In this document: positions 1-9,097 of the stretch, in pieces | How positions within the stretch are numbered: the first letter of the stretch is position 1 | How the letters are laid out: each line of letters opens with the position of its first letter | NCBI RefSeq assembly: GCF_008087345.1 | Contig: NZ_ML701737.1 | Location: forward strand, 248,001 to 312,000 | Length of the DNA stretch: 64,000 bases | Origin: Nocardioides caldifontis | GTDB taxonomy: Bacteria; Actinomycetota; Actinomycetes; Propionibacteriales; Nocardioidaceae | Reading direction: 5' to 3' | Made by a program: the position numbers and the translations under genes | Notes under the pieces: generated by a model | What the model saw: only the letters and a program-made list of their open reading frames with translations | Told to the model about the DNA's origin: nothing | Database searches by the model: none

Positions 1-446
1 ACCCCCATCGACATCTGCGTCGAGGTCCGGATCCCGGCCAGGATCACCGGCCATGCCAGCGGCAGCTGGACGCGCAGCAGGGTGGCCACCGCGCCCATCC
101 CCATCCCCCGCGCGGACTCCAGCAGGGTCCGGTCGACACCCTGCAGGGCCACCACGGCGTTGCGCAGGATCGGCAGGACTGCGTAGAAGGTGACCGCCGC
201 GACCGCCGGCCCCGGCCCGATGCCGAGCAGCGGCAGCAGGAACCCGAGCAGCGCGAACGACGGGAGGGTGAGGCCGATCGCGCTCACCGCGTTCGCCAGC
301 CCCTCGAGGGCCGGCACCCGGGTCACCAGGACGGCGAGCAGGAACGCGATGACCGCGGCCAGGGCCACGCACTGCACGACGAGGGAGACGTGCTGGTAGC
401 CGCCGTACACGATGTCGGCGCGCTCCTGCACGATGAAGTCCCACAC
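1..446 (-). CDS. ABC transporter permease, OpuCB/ProW-like, 3' end outside window
   Basis: The protein runs off the left edge, so only about 148 N-terminal residues are visible. It starts at a GTG (446) reading MWDFIVQERADIVYGG, the usual opening of OpuCB-type permeases of osmoprotectant (betaine/choline/carnitine) importers. At least three hydrophobic helices are visible. Near the window edge the segment ESARGMGMGAVATLLRVQLP matches the cytoplasmic EAA loop that contacts the ATPase. The family imports quaternary amines with an OpuCA ATPase and a substrate-binding protein; no partner gene is in the window. Substrate specificity is inferred from family resemblance only. It lies 59 nt after the yigZ-like gene and may be the last visible member of that strand. 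Confidence 0.8.
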   Translation of the reverse strand, partial: MWDFIVQERADIVYGGYQHVSLVVQCVALAAVIAFLLAVLVTRVPALEGLANAVSAIGLTLPSFALLGFLLPLLGIGPGPAVAAVTFYAVLPILRNAVVALQGVDRTLLESARGMGMGAVATLLRVQLPLAWPVILAGIRTSTQMSMG

Positions 447-505
447 GGCTGCGCGTCACCCCCTGGTCGGCGGCTCCTACCCCGTCGTCCCGTCGGGAAA
501 CCCCC

Positions 506-1129
506 TCAGCGGTCGACCCACTCCGTCCCGGCGGGCCGCAGCACGCCGTTCCCGCCGGTCGCCTCGGCCACCACACCGTCGAGCGGCGCGCCCGGAGGAG
601 CGGCCAGCACCATGGTCACCGACGGACCGTAGGCGACGTCGCGCACCACGACGCCGCGGCTGCGCAGGTCGTTCTCGACCCGACCGGCCTCGGCGTGGCC
701 GACCTCGAGCACCACCAGCTCGAGCAGCCGCTGCTCGCGGGTGCCGGCGGCCGCGAGCCCCTCGCGCACCGCCTCGCCGTACGCGCGGACCAGCCCGCCG
801 GCCCCGAGCAGCACCCCGCCGAACCACCGGGTGACCACCACGACCGCGTCGCTCACCCCCGCCCCGCGGAGCACCTCGAGCATCGGCGCCCCGGCGGTGC
901 CGGCGGGCTCGCCGTCGTCGGCGGAGCGGGCGACGGTGCCGGTGGGGCCGAGCACGAACGCCGAGCAGTGGTGGCGGGCGTCCCAGTGCTGCCGGCGGGC
1001 CGCCTCGACCACGGCGCGCGCGGCCTCCTCGGTCGCCACCCGCTCGACGCGGCAGAGGAACCGCGAGCGCTTGACCTCGATCTCCGCCTCGGCCGTCCGC
1101 GCGGGCACGAAGTACGACGTCACGCTCAC
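506..1129 (-). CDS. YigZ/IMPACT family protein
   Basis: A 207-residue protein of the YigZ/IMPACT family, whose members have been linked to translation control but lack a defined bacterial reaction. The N-terminal half carries the family signature: KRSRFLCRV near residue 20, then a DARHHCSAFV-like stretch and the VTRWFGGVLLGAGGL motif around residues 90-105. The C-terminal part fits the DUF1949 fold. The GTG at 1129 is chosen because it overlaps the stop of the upstream permease gene by four bases (GTGA); a longer reading frame upstream has no family similarity. The tight overlap suggests co-transcription with the TSUP gene. Confidence 0.85.
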   Translation of the reverse strand: MSVTSYFVPARTAEAEIEVKRSRFLCRVERVATEEAARAVVEAARRQHWDARHHCSAFVLGPTGTVARSADDGEPAGTAGAPMLEVLRGAGVSDAVVVVTRWFGGVLLGAGGLVRAYGEAVREGLAAAGTREQRLLELVVLEVGHAEAGRVENDLRSRGVVVRDVAYGPSVTMVLAAPPGAPLDGVVAEATGGNGVLRPAGTEWVDR

Positions 1130-1902
1130 CAGACCCCCAGGACCTGACCGCCGAGCCGCACCACGAACCCCGTCACCACGAGCAGGAAGAAGACCCGCAC
1201 GAACCCTCCGCCCCGGGCCACCGCCGTCCGCGCGCCGACGTAGGAGCCGACGAGGTTCGCCGCACCGACCACCAGCCCGGTCCGCCACAGCACGGCGTCC
1301 TGCGGGACGAAGACGACGAGTGCCGCGAGGTTGGTGGCCCAGTTCGCCATCTTGGCCTTCGCCGACGCCTCGAGGAACGAGTAGCCGAGCAGCCCGACCA
1401 GCGCGAACACGAAGAAGGAGCCGGTGCCGGGGCCGATCGCGCCGTCGTAGCCGCCGATCACGAACCCCGCCGCCATCGCCACCGCGGTGTGCCGGTGGCC
1501 GGAGAACCGCAGCGTGGTCACGTCACCGATCGCGGGCCGGAGCAGCACGTAGCCGCCGACGAGCACCAGGACGACCAGCACCAGCGGGTCGAACGCCGAG
1601 CGCGGGATGTGGGAGGCGGCGAAGGCGCCCAGCAGCGACCCGGCGAAGGCGAGCACCATCAGCGGCAGGAACGTCCGGGCGTCGGGCTTCACCCGCCGGT
1701 AGTAGGTGATCGAGCTGGTCGTCGTGCCGCACACCGAGGCGAGCTTGTTCGTCGCCAGCACCTGCACCGGTTCCGCCCCGGGCAGCCCGAGCACCAGCGC
1801 CGGGAGGAGCACCAGCCCGCCGCCCCCGACCACGGCGTCGACGAAGCCCGCGAACAGCGCCGCCAGGACGAGCAGCGCGAGGACCTCGAGCGAGGGGTCC
1901 AA
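1126..1902 (-). CDS. TSUP (TauE/SafE) family permease
   Basis: A 258-residue integral membrane protein with about eight hydrophobic helices. The N-terminal segment ends in FAGFVDAVVGGGGLVLLPAL, the glycine-rich signature of the TauE/SafE family, and a second related repeat (GFVIGGYDGAIGPGTGSFF) follows in the C-terminal half. Family members export sulfite, sulfoacetate or related anions across the cytoplasmic membrane. It starts 3 nt after the cystathionine beta-synthase stop codon, so a sulfur-metabolism role in the same transcript is plausible but not shown. Substrate unknown. Confidence 0.88.
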   Translation of the reverse strand: MDPSLEVLALLVLAALFAGFVDAVVGGGGLVLLPALVLGLPGAEPVQVLATNKLASVCGTTTSSITYYRRVKPDARTFLPLMVLAFAGSLLGAFAASHIPRSAFDPLVLVVLVLVGGYVLLRPAIGDVTTLRFSGHRHTAVAMAAGFVIGGYDGAIGPGTGSFFVFALVGLLGYSFLEASAKAKMANWATNLAALVVFVPQDAVLWRTGLVVGAANLVGSYVGARTAVARGGGFVRVFFLLVVTGFVVRLGGQVLGVW

Positions 1903-1905
1903 CCG

Positions 1906-3285
1906 CTAGTCGCGGGCGAGGAACGCGAGCAGGTCCTGCCGGGTGAGCACGCCGACCGGCTTGCCGTCCTCCTGCACCAGCAGGGCGTCGGCGCCCTCGA
2001 GCGCCTCGACCGCCCGCTCGACCGGCTCGGTGGAGCCGATCGTCGGGAACGGCTCGCCCATGTGCGCCTCGACGAGATCGCTCAGCCGCGCCTCGCTGCG
2101 GAACAGCAGGTCGAGGAGGACCTTGTCCGACACCGAGCCGGCGACCTCGGCGGCCACGACGGGCGGCTCGGCGCGGACCACGGGCATCTGCGAGACGCCG
2201 TACTCCTTGAGGATCTGCACCGCCTCCGCGACCGTCTCGTGGGGGTGCGTGTGCACCAGGTCGGGCAGCCGGCCGTCCTTGCCGCGCAGCACCTCGCCGA
2301 CCGTCCGCCCCGGGCTCGCCGGCAGGAAGCCGAAGCGGGCCAGCCACTCGTCGTTGAAGACCTTCGTCAGGTAGCCGCGGCCGGAGTCCGGGAGCAGCAC
2401 GACGACGACCGCGTCCTTGCCCTCCGGGGTCCCGGCGAGCTCGCCGGCCAGCTGGGCCGCGGCGAACGCCGCCATCCCGCTCGACCCGCCGACCAGCAGC
2501 CCCTCCTCCCGGGCGAGGCGGCGGGTCATCGTGAACGAGTCGCCGTCGGAGACCTCGATCACCCGGTCGACCACGGAGCCGTCGTAGGTCGTCGGCCAGA
2601 AGTCCTCGCCCACCCCTTCGACGAGGTACGGGCGGCCCGTGCCGCCGCTGTAGACCGAGCCGGCCGGGTCCGCCCCGACCACCTGGACCCCGGTGCCCTG
2701 CTCCTTGAGGAACCTGCCGACGCCGCTGATCGTGCCGCCGGTGCCCATGCCGGTGACGAAGTGGGTGATCCGGCCCTCGGTCTGCCGCCAGATCTCCGGT
2801 CCGGTGTCCTCGTAGTGCGAGCGGGGGTTGTGCTCGTTGGAGTACTGATCGGGCTTCCAGGCGCCGTCGATCTCCTGCACCAGCCGGTCGGAGACCGAGT
2901 AGTAGCTGTCCGGGTGCTCGGGGGCGACCGCCGTGGGGCAGACGACCACCTCGGCGCCGTACGCCTTGAGGACGTTGCGCTTGTCCTCGCTGACCTTGTC
3001 CGGGCAGACGAAGACGCAGCGGTACCCCTTCGCCTGCGCGACCAGGGCGAGGCCGACGCCGGTGTTGCCGGAGGTCGGCTCCACGATCGTGCCGCCCGGC
3101 TTCAGCGCCCCCGACTCCTCGGCGGCCTCGACCATCCGGACGGCGATGCGGTCCTTCACCGAACCGCCGGGGTTGAGGTACTCCACCTTCGCCAGCACCA
3201 GGGGGCCGTCAGGGTGCACCACCCGGCCGAGCCGTACCAACGGGGTGTTGCCGACAAGGTCCAGCATCGACTCGACGTAGTCCAC
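1906..3285 (-). CDS. cbs: Cystathionine beta-synthase
   Basis: Predicted PLP enzyme condensing serine and homocysteine to cystathionine in the transsulfuration pathway. The catalytic core occupies residues 1-330: VGNTPLVRL at 11-19, the PLP lysine K44 in NPGGSVKDRIA, the EPTSGNTG phosphate/substrate loop near 68-75 and a glycine-rich GTGGTISG loop. A pair of CBS domains fills the C-terminal 110 residues (about 345-459), which separates it from plain cysteine synthase. Length (459 aa) matches actinobacterial Cbs. The start is a GTG nine bases after the map stop codon. It continues the secY-adk-map transcript where infA would often be found. Confidence 0.92.
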   Translation of the reverse strand: MDYVESMLDLVGNTPLVRLGRVVHPDGPLVLAKVEYLNPGGSVKDRIAVRMVEAAEESGALKPGGTIVEPTSGNTGVGLALVAQAKGYRCVFVCPDKVSEDKRNVLKAYGAEVVVCPTAVAPEHPDSYYSVSDRLVQEIDGAWKPDQYSNEHNPRSHYEDTGPEIWRQTEGRITHFVTGMGTGGTISGVGRFLKEQGTGVQVVGADPAGSVYSGGTGRPYLVEGVGEDFWPTTYDGSVVDRVIEVSDGDSFTMTRRLAREEGLLVGGSSGMAAFAAAQLAGELAGTPEGKDAVVVVLLPDSGRGYLTKVFNDEWLARFGFLPASPGRTVGEVLRGKDGRLPDLVHTHPHETVAEAVQILKEYGVSQMPVVRAEPPVVAAEVAGSVSDKVLLDLLFRSEARLSDLVEAHMGEPFPTIGSTEPVERAVEALEGADALLVQEDGKPVGVLTRQDLLAFLARD

Positions 3286-3294
3286 GCCGCGAGT

Positions 3295-4125
3295 CTAGAC
3301 AGCGTCGGGTCGCGGAGGTCCGCCCCAGCCCGGCCCGAGCAGCGCCTCGCCGCCGTCCAGGGCGGTGAGCACCCACGGGCCGCGCTCGGTCACGGCCACC
3401 GTGTGCTCGAAGTGCGCGGCGAGCCGGCCGTCGTCGGTGGCGACCGTCCACTCGTCGTCGAGGAGGTGGTTGCGTGGCGACCCTGCGGTCACCATGGGCT
3501 CGACGGCGATCACCAGCCCCGGGGTGATCCGGAGCCCGCGGCCCCGGCGCCCGAGGTTGGGCACGTCGGGAGGCTGGTGCATCGCGGTGCCGATGCCGTG
3601 GCCGGTGTACTCCTCGACCAGCCCGAACGGCCCCTGGCCGCGGACGTGTTCCTCCACGGAGGCCGAGACGTCACCGAGCCGCCCGCCGGGGCGGGCGGCA
3701 GCCAGCCCCTTCCAGAGCGCCTCCTCGGTCACGCGGAGCAGCTTGCTGGCCTCCGGGGTGACTTCGCCGACCGGGACGGTCACCGCCGCGTCGCCGTGCC
3801 ACCCCTCGACGATCGCCCCGCAGTCGATCGAGACCAGGTCGCCCTCGGCGAGGACGCGGCTCCCGGGGATGCCGTGGACGATCTCGTCGTTGACCGAGAC
3901 GCAGATCGTCGCCGGGAAGGGCGGCTCGCCGTAGCCGAGGAACGACGGGGTCGCGCCGCTGGAGCGGATGTGGTCCTCAGCGACCCGGTCGAGCTCCGCG
4001 GTGGTGAGCCCTGGGCGCACGGTGGCGCGCAGCAGCTCCAGGGTGCGGCCGACGACGAGCCCGGCGGCCCGCATCAGCTCGATCTGCTCAGGCGTCTTGT
4101 ACTCGACGCCCCGGTCGCGGAACAC
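3295..4125 (-). CDS. map: Type I methionine aminopeptidase
   Basis: Removes the initiator methionine from nascent proteins. The five metal ligands of the pita-bread fold are all visible: D101 (SIDCGA), D112 (HGDAAVT), H176 (EYTGHGIGT), E209 (AVEPMV) and E240 (HFEHT). At 276 residues it has the usual length for an actinobacterial enzyme with a short N-terminal extension. It starts at GTG and lies 28 nt downstream of adk, the standard secY-adk-map order of the spc operon. Confidence 0.95.
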   Translation of the reverse strand: MFRDRGVEYKTPEQIELMRAAGLVVGRTLELLRATVRPGLTTAELDRVAEDHIRSSGATPSFLGYGEPPFPATICVSVNDEIVHGIPGSRVLAEGDLVSIDCGAIVEGWHGDAAVTVPVGEVTPEASKLLRVTEEALWKGLAAARPGGRLGDVSASVEEHVRGQGPFGLVEEYTGHGIGTAMHQPPDVPNLGRRGRGLRITPGLVIAVEPMVTAGSPRNHLLDDEWTVATDDGRLAAHFEHTVAVTERGPWVLTALDGGEALLGPGWGGPPRPDAV

Positions 4126-4153
4126 GGTCGTGGCAGGGCGCGGTGGGGCCGGC

Positions 4154-4723
4154 TCAGCCGGCCTTGCCCAGCCCCTCGAGGATCCGGCCGGTGACCGCCT
4201 CGACGTCGCCGATCCCGTCGACGTCGACGAGGAGGCCGCGCTCCCGGTAGACGTCGAGCAGCGGCGCGGTCTGCTCGGTGTAGAGCTGCTGGCGGCGCCG
4301 GACGACCTCCTCGGTGTCGTCGCTGCGCCCCTCGATCTGCGCCCGCTTGAGCAGCCGGGCGACGAGCTCGTCCTCGTCGGCGGTCAACGCGACCACCGCG
4401 TCGAGCTCGTAGCCGTACTCGCGGAGGATCGTGTCGAGCTCCTCGACCTGGGCGAGGGTGCGCGGGTAGCCGTCGAGCAGGAACCCCGCCTTGGCGTCCT
4501 CCTCGCCGAGCCGGTCGCGGACCATCGCGTTGGTCACCGAGTCGGGGACGTACTCACCGGCGTCCATGTAGCGCTGTGCCTCGACGCCGAGCTCGGTCTT
4601 GTTCGCGACGTTCATGCGGAAGATGTCCCCGGTCGAGATCGCGGGGATCCCGAACTTCTGCGAGACGACCTTCGCCTGGGTGCCCTTGCCCGCGCCCGGC
4701 GGACCCATCAGCAGGAGGCGCAT
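4154..4723 (-). CDS. adk: Adenylate kinase
   Basis: Phosphotransferase interconverting ATP+AMP and 2 ADP. The P-loop GPPGAGKGT sits at residues 7-15; STGDIFR and LDGYPRT are the AMP-binding and lid-hinge motifs. At 189 residues it is the short-lid, zinc-free form typical of actinobacteria. The ATG at 4723 shares its A with the secY stop (TAATG), indicating translational coupling. A much longer open frame continues upstream antiparallel to secY codons, but it is only a frame shadow. Confidence 0.95.
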   Translation of the reverse strand: MRLLLMGPPGAGKGTQAKVVSQKFGIPAISTGDIFRMNVANKTELGVEAQRYMDAGEYVPDSVTNAMVRDRLGEEDAKAGFLLDGYPRTLAQVEELDTILREYGYELDAVVALTADEDELVARLLKRAQIEGRSDDTEEVVRRRQQLYTEQTAPLLDVYRERGLLVDVDGIGDVEAVTGRILEGLGKAG

Positions 4724-6021
4724 TAGCGGAGGAACCCTTCGTAGTTGCGCTGCTGGAGCTGGCTCTCGATCTGCTTCACCGTGTCGAGGGCGACGCCCAC
4801 CATGATCAGGATCGAGGTGCCGCCGAACGGGAAGTTCTGGTTGGCATTGACCAGCGCGAGCGCGATCAGCGGGATCAGCGCGATCAGGCCGAGGTACGTC
4901 GCTCCCGGGGCGGTGATGCGGGAGAGGACGTAGCTGAGGTACTCCTCGGTCGGCTTCCCGGCCCGGATCCCAGGGATGAAGCCGCCGTACTTCTTCATGT
5001 TGTCCGCGACCTCCTGGGGGTTGAAGGTGATCGCGACGTAGAAGTAGGTGAAGAAGATGATCATGGCGAAGTAGACCGCCATGTAGATCGGGTGGTCCCC
5101 GGAGACCAGGTGGGCCTGGATCCACTGGGCGACCGAGCTGCTCTGGTCCTGGTCGAACTGGGTCGCCAGCGCCGGGAGGTAGAGCAGGCTCGAGGCGAAG
5201 ATGACCGGGATGATGCCGGCCTGGTTCACCTTCAGCGGGATGTACGTCGAGCTCCCGCCGTACATCCGCCGGCCGACCATCCGCCGGGCGTACTGCACGG
5301 GGATCCGCCGCTGCCCCTGCTCCATGAAGATGACCACGGCGATGATCACCATGCCGATGACCAGCACCATGCCGAAGACGTCCCAGCCGCGCTCCTCCTT
5401 CAGCTGCCACAGCGCCGAGGGGAAGGTCGCGACGACCTGGGTGAAGATCAGGATCGACATGCCGTTGCCGATGCCGCGGTCGGTGATGAGCTCGCCGAAC
5501 CACATGATGATCGCGGTGCCGGCGGTCATCGTGATGACCATCGTCAGCATCGTCTGGACGCCGTCGTCGTAGAGCAGCGGGAGCGTGCACCCCTGGAGCA
5601 GCTGGCCGCCGCGGGCGAGCGCGACGATGCCGGTCGCCTGGAGGATCGCGAGGGCGAGCGTCAGGTAGCGGGTGTACTGCGTGATCTTCGCCTGGCCGGC
5701 CTGGCCCTCCTTCTTGAGGGCCTCGAGCCGAGGGATCACCACGACCAGCAGCTGCAGGATGATGCTGGCGGTGATGTAGGGCATGATCCCGAGCGCGAAC
5801 ACGGTCAGCTGGAGCAGCGCTCCGCCGGAGAACAGGTTGATCAGCCCGTAGACGCCGCTGTTGCTCTCGAGCTGCGCCACGCACTCGCGGACGTTCGAGA
5901 CGTTGACGCCGGGCGACGGCAGCTGCGAGCCCAGCCGGAAGATCACGATGATCGCGAGCACGAACAGCAGCTTGCGACGCAGGTCCGGCGTACGGAACGC
6001 GTTGACGAATGCGCCTAGCAA
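4723..6021 (-). CDS. secY: Protein translocase subunit SecY
   Basis: Central pore subunit of the SecYEG translocon: 432 residues with ten predicted membrane helices and a plug region after helix 1. The N-terminus MLGAFVNAFRTPDLRRKLLF and the later GIRAGKPTEEYL loop are typical of actinobacterial SecY. The start is a TTG (6021) with GAGGG a few bases upstream. A 149-nt gap with two inverted repeats separates it from rplO, so it may have its own promoter or be governed by read-through. Confidence 0.96.
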   Translation of the reverse strand: MLGAFVNAFRTPDLRRKLLFVLAIIVIFRLGSQLPSPGVNVSNVRECVAQLESNSGVYGLINLFSGGALLQLTVFALGIMPYITASIILQLLVVVIPRLEALKKEGQAGQAKITQYTRYLTLALAILQATGIVALARGGQLLQGCTLPLLYDDGVQTMLTMVITMTAGTAIIMWFGELITDRGIGNGMSILIFTQVVATFPSALWQLKEERGWDVFGMVLVIGMVIIAVVIFMEQGQRRIPVQYARRMVGRRMYGGSSTYIPLKVNQAGIIPVIFASSLLYLPALATQFDQDQSSSVAQWIQAHLVSGDHPIYMAVYFAMIIFFTYFYVAITFNPQEVADNMKKYGGFIPGIRAGKPTEEYLSYVLSRITAPGATYLGLIALIPLIALALVNANQNFPFGGTSILIMVGVALDTVKQIESQLQQRNYEGFLR

Positions 6022-6080
6022 GGGTCCCTCTTTCTGCTCCGACGGCGCCGTGGCGCCGCCTCGTGACCGGGGCCGGCCTC

Positions 6081-6163
6081 GGGGCCCTCAGGCCCCCGGA
6101 AGCCTAACAGGGGCCCGCCCGCCCACCGCCGCAGCGTGCGACGTGGAACGGTCGGGCCCCTGT
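6081..6163 (-). terminator. Hairpins between rplO and secY
   Basis: Two inverted repeats lie in the rplO-secY gap. One is a 6-bp GGGGCC/GGCCCC stem with a 4-nt loop (6081-6086/6091-6096). The other is an 11-bp perfect stem (6107-6117/6153-6163) with a 35-nt loop. There is no T-run, so this could be an attenuator, processing site or weak terminator rather than a full stop. Confidence 0.45.
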
Positions 6164-6170
6164 GAGGTGG

Positions 6171-6611
6171 TCAGATCTCGGTGGTCGAGCCGCCGGCGGC
6201 GGCGATCTTCTCCTTGGCCGAGCCGGAGAACGCGTGCGCGCTCACCTGGACGGCCGCGGAGATCTCGCCGTTGCCGAGCACCTTGACCGGGCGACCGGCG
6301 CGCACGGCGCCCTTCGCGGCCAGGTCGACCGGGGCGACCGTGCCGCCCTCGGGGAACAGCTCGTTGATCCGGTCGAGGTTGACGACCTGGTACTCCACCT
6401 TGAACGGGTTCTTGAACCCCTTCAGCTTGGGCAGCCGCATGTGCAGCGGCATCTGACCGCCCTCGAACGCCGGGGAGACGTTCTTGCGGGCGCCGGTGCC
6501 CTTGGTACCGCGACCGGCGGTCTTGCCCTTGGAGCCCTCACCGCGACCCACACGGGTCTTGGCGGTCTTCGCGCCCGGAGCCGGCCGCAGGTGGTGCAGC
6601 TTCAGCGACAT
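6171..6611 (-). CDS. rplO: 50S ribosomal protein L15
   Basis: A 146-residue L15 with the classic glycine/arginine-rich N-terminus ([19 protein letters not shown]) that threads into 23S rRNA, and the [18 protein letters not shown] signature. The ATG at 6611 is preferred over an in-frame GTG three codons upstream because GGAGG lies eight bases before it and the conserved sequence begins MSLKLHHL. It lies one base after the rpmD stop. Confidence 0.95.
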   Translation of the reverse strand: MSLKLHHLRPAPGAKTAKTRVGRGEGSKGKTAGRGTKGTGARKNVSPAFEGGQMPLHMRLPKLKGFKNPFKVEYQVVNLDRINELFPEGGTVAPVDLAAKGAVRAGRPVKVLGNGEISAAVQVSAHAFSGSAKEKIAAAGGSTTEI

Positions 6612-6612
6612 G

Positions 6613-6801
6613 TCAGGCACCTCCCTCTACCTCTTCGACCGTCACGAGGTGACGGACGGTGTGGACCATGCCCCGGATCTCGGGACGGTCCTCCTTGACG
6701 ACCACGTCGCCGATCCGCTTCAGCCCGAGCGAGCGCAGGGTGTCGCGCTGGTTCTGCTTGCAGCCGATCGTCGACCTGTGCTGGGTGACCTTGATCGCCA
6801 T
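6613..6801 (-). CDS. rpmD: 50S ribosomal protein L30
   Basis: A 62-residue L30. Recognised by [19 protein letters not shown] followed by RSLGLKRI and a C-terminal [13 protein letters not shown] strand. Its ATG overlaps the rpsE stop by one base (TGATG), so it is translationally coupled. Present in most actinobacteria although missing from some bacterial phyla. Confidence 0.95.
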   Translation of the reverse strand: MAIKVTQHRSTIGCKQNQRDTLRSLGLKRIGDVVVKEDRPEIRGMVHTVRHLVTVEEVEGGA

Positions 6802-7391
6802 CAGGACGACACCTCCGCCCGCGCCTTCAGCAGCGCCGCCGGGGCGACGTCCTCGACGGAGAGGCCACGGCGCGCGGCCACGGCCTCCGGCTCCTCGAGC
6901 CCCTTCAGGGCCTCGACGGTGGCGTGCACGATGTTGATCTGGTTCGACGAGCCGAGCGACTTGCTCAGCACGTCGTGGATGCCGGCGCACTCGAGCACGG
7001 CGCGCACCGGGCCACCGGCGATCACACCGGTACCGGGAGCGGCCGGGCGCAGGAGCACCACGCCGGCAGCCTTCTCGCCCTGGACGGGGTGCGGGATCGT
7101 GCCCTGGACGCGGGGGACGCGGAAGAAGTGCTTCTTGGCCTCCTCGACGCCCTTGGCGATCGCGGCCGGCACCTCCTTGGCCTTCCCGTAGCCGACGCCG
7201 ACCATGCCGTCACCGTCGCCGACGATCACGAGGGCGGTGAAGCTGAAGCGACGACCACCCTTGACGACCTTGGCGACACGGTTGATCGCGACGACCCGCT
7301 CGATGTAGGCGGTCTTGTCCGCTGCCTGGCCGCGACGGTCGTCGCGACCGCGACGGTCGCCCCCACCGGTACGGCGCTGGGGTCCGCTCAT
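6801..7391 (-). CDS. rpsE: 30S ribosomal protein S5
   Basis: A 196-residue S5. A basic, glycine-rich N-terminal arm of about 28 residues precedes the double-stranded-RNA-binding-like domain ([20 protein letters not shown]) and the C-terminal domain ([18 protein letters not shown]). S5 takes part in decoding fidelity at the tRNA entry side. The N-terminal arm is longer than in E. coli, as is usual in actinobacteria. Confidence 0.96.
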   Translation of the reverse strand: MSGPQRRTGGGDRRGRDDRRGQAADKTAYIERVVAINRVAKVVKGGRRFSFTALVIVGDGDGMVGVGYGKAKEVPAAIAKGVEEAKKHFFRVPRVQGTIPHPVQGEKAAGVVLLRPAAPGTGVIAGGPVRAVLECAGIHDVLSKSLGSSNQINIVHATVEALKGLEEPEAVAARRGLSVEDVAPAALLKARAEVSS

Positions 7392-7440
7392 GTCGAACTA
7401 CCTTCTCTCTCTGGTCTGCTCTGCTGCGATCGTCGGGCGA

Positions 7441-7824
7441 TCAGAACGCGAGCCCGCCCTCGCGGGCACCGTCGGCGAGGGCCGCGACGCGGCCGTGGTA
7501 CTTGTTCCCGGCGCGGTCGAAGACCACGCCCTCGACGCCCGCCGCCTTCGCACGCTCGGCGACCAGCTCGCCGACGCGCTTGGCCTTGGCCGACTTGTCG
7601 CCCTCGACCGAGCGGAGCTCGGCCTCCATCGTCGACGCGTAGGCCAGCGTGCGGCCCGCGTCGTCGTCGACGACCTGCGCGGTGATGTGCTTCGCCGAGC
7701 GGGTGACCACCAGCCGCGGACGCTCCGGGGTGCCCGCGATGCGCTTGCGGCCCCGGACCTGGCGACGCAGGCGGGACGCGGCGCGCCCGGTGGTGTGCTT
7801 GCGCTGCTTGAGTGCGATCGCCAT
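7441..7824 (-). CDS. rplR: 50S ribosomal protein L18
   Basis: 5S rRNA-binding protein of 127 residues; [21 protein letters not shown] and the C-terminal [23 protein letters not shown] are the family signatures. The ATG at 7824 ([14 protein letters not shown]) fits homologues best. An in-frame GTG two codons upstream overlaps the rplF stop by four bases and remains an alternative. Confidence 0.94.
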   Translation of the reverse strand: MAIALKQRKHTTGRAASRLRRQVRGRKRIAGTPERPRLVVTRSAKHITAQVVDDDAGRTLAYASTMEAELRSVEGDKSAKAKRVGELVAERAKAAGVEGVVFDRAGNKYHGRVAALADGAREGGLAF

Positions 7825-7826
7825 GG

Positions 7827-8369
7827 TCACTTACCAGCCTTTCCGACCTTGCGGCGCACGACCTCGCCCGCGTAGCGCACACCCTTGCCCTTGTAGGGCT
7901 CGGGCTTGCGCAGCTTGCGGATCTTGGCCGCGACCTCGCCGACCAGCTGCTTGTCGATGCCGGCGACGCCGAACTTCGTCGGGCCCTCCACCGTGAACGT
8001 GATGCCCTCGGGGGCGTCGAACACGATCGGGTGGGAGTAACCGAGCTGGAACTCCAGCTGGGTGGGCCCCTTGGACAGGACGCGGTAACCCACGCCCACG
8101 ATCTCGAGCTTCTTCTCGTACCCCTGCGTCACGCCGGTCACCATGTTGGCGATGAGCGTGCGGGTCAGCCCGTGCAGCGAGCGCGACTCGCGCTCGTCGT
8201 CGGGCCGGGTCACCGTGACGGCGCCGTCCTCGTCGCGGGCCACCGTGATGGGGGCCGCGACCGTGTGGCTGAGGGTCCCCTTGGGGCCCTTCACCGTCAC
8301 GTGGCGGTCGTCGAGCGTGACCTCGACACCGGACGGGACCGGGACGGGGAGCTTGCCGATGCGCGACAT
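7827..8369 (-). CDS. rplF: 50S ribosomal protein L6
   Basis: A 180-residue L6 made of two repeated alpha/beta domains. [15 protein letters not shown] opens the first, and the C-terminal domain ends in the 23S-contacting segment [16 protein letters not shown]. It sits close to the sarcin-ricin loop in the ribosome. Length and ends match the family. It lies 25 nt after rpsH. Confidence 0.96.
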   Translation of the reverse strand: MSRIGKLPVPVPSGVEVTLDDRHVTVKGPKGTLSHTVAAPITVARDEDGAVTVTRPDDERESRSLHGLTRTLIANMVTGVTQGYEKKLEIVGVGYRVLSKGPTQLEFQLGYSHPIVFDAPEGITFTVEGPTKFGVAGIDKQLVGEVAAKIRKLRKPEPYKGKGVRYAGEVVRRKVGKAGK

Positions 8370-8394
8370 GCCTAGTTCTTCCTCTCGGTCCTGG

Positions 8395-8802
8395 TCACCA
8401 GACGTAGGCGAGGACTTCGCCGCCCACGCCCTTCTGGTTCGCCTGTCGGTCGGTCAGCAGCCCCTGGCTCGTCGAGATGATCGCGATGCCGAGGCCACCG
8501 AGGACCTTGGGCAGGGACGTGTGCTTGGCGTACACGCGCAGACCGGGCTTGCTGATGCGGCGGATGCCGGCGATCGAGCGCTCCCGGTTCTGGCCGTACT
8601 TGAGGGTGATGGTCAGCACCTTGCCGACCTGCCCCTCGGGGGCGTCGTCCACGTCGTAGCCGGTGATGTAGCCCTCCTGCTGGAGGATGTCGGCGACGCC
8701 GGCCTTCAGCTTGCTGTGCGGCATCGTCACCGAGTCGTGGTACGCCTGGTTGGCGTTGCGCAGACGCGTGAGCATGTCTGCGATCGGGTCGGTCATCGTC
8801 AT
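8395..8802 (-). CDS. rpsH: 30S ribosomal protein S8
   Basis: A 135-residue S8, a central-domain 16S rRNA-binding protein; in E. coli it is also the translational repressor of the spc operon. [17 protein letters not shown] at the start and the C-terminal [21 protein letters not shown] signature are visible. The ATG at 8802 has AAGGA 11-12 bases upstream; a second ATG two codons later is less well placed. Confidence 0.95.
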   Translation of the reverse strand: MTMTDPIADMLTRLRNANQAYHDSVTMPHSKLKAGVADILQQEGYITGYDVDDAPEGQVGKVLTITLKYGQNRERSIAGIRRISKPGLRVYAKHTSLPKVLGGLGIAIISTSQGLLTDRQANQKGVGGEVLAYVW

Positions 8803-8867
8803 GACAGTGTCAGTTCCTTCTCGCCGTGGTTTCCCGTGAGGGACCTGCGGCGTCCGTGCGGTCTGAC

Positions 8868-8900
8868 GGGCGCTCGGAGCGCCCGGGACCACCAGTGGTC
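8868..8900 (-). other. Paired hairpins between rpsZ and rpsH
   Basis: The 108-nt gap between rpsZ and rpsH holds two perfect stems directly after the rpsZ stop: a 7-bp GGGCGCT/AGCGCCC stem with a 3-nt loop (8868-8884) and a 6-bp GACCAC/GTGGTC stem with a 2-nt loop (8887-8900). There is no T-tract. It may be an mRNA processing, attenuation or S8-binding region. Confidence 0.45.
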
Positions 8901-8910
8901 GGGGTGGAGG

Positions 8911-9096
8911 TCACCAGGAGGACTTGGTCACGCCGGGCAGCTCGCCCCGGTGCGCCATGTCCCGCAGGCAGATCCGGCAGAGGCCGAACTTGCGGTAGAC
9001 GGCCTTGGGCCGGCCGCAACGCTGGCACCGGGTGTAAGCCCGGACAGCGAACTTCGGCTTGCGGGCGGCCTTGACCTTCAGCGCGGTCTTCGCCAT
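8911..9096 (-). CDS. rpsZ: 30S ribosomal protein S14, zinc-binding type
   Basis: A 61-residue C+ form of S14. The zinc ribbon is complete: C24-x2-C27 and C40-x2-C43. It is therefore the zinc-dependent paralogue, unlike the longer cysteine-free S14 that actinobacteria often induce under zinc starvation from another locus. It starts 1 nt after rplE. Confidence 0.96.
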   Translation of the reverse strand: MAKTALKVKAARKPKFAVRAYTRCQRCGRPKAVYRKFGLCRICLRDMAHRGELPGVTKSSW

Positions 9097-9097
9097 C

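Noticed and set aside
4154-5884. A single 576-residue protein joining secY-antiframe and adk.
   Set aside because: The upstream half is an out-of-frame reading of secY; adk has its own ATG coupled to the secY stop.
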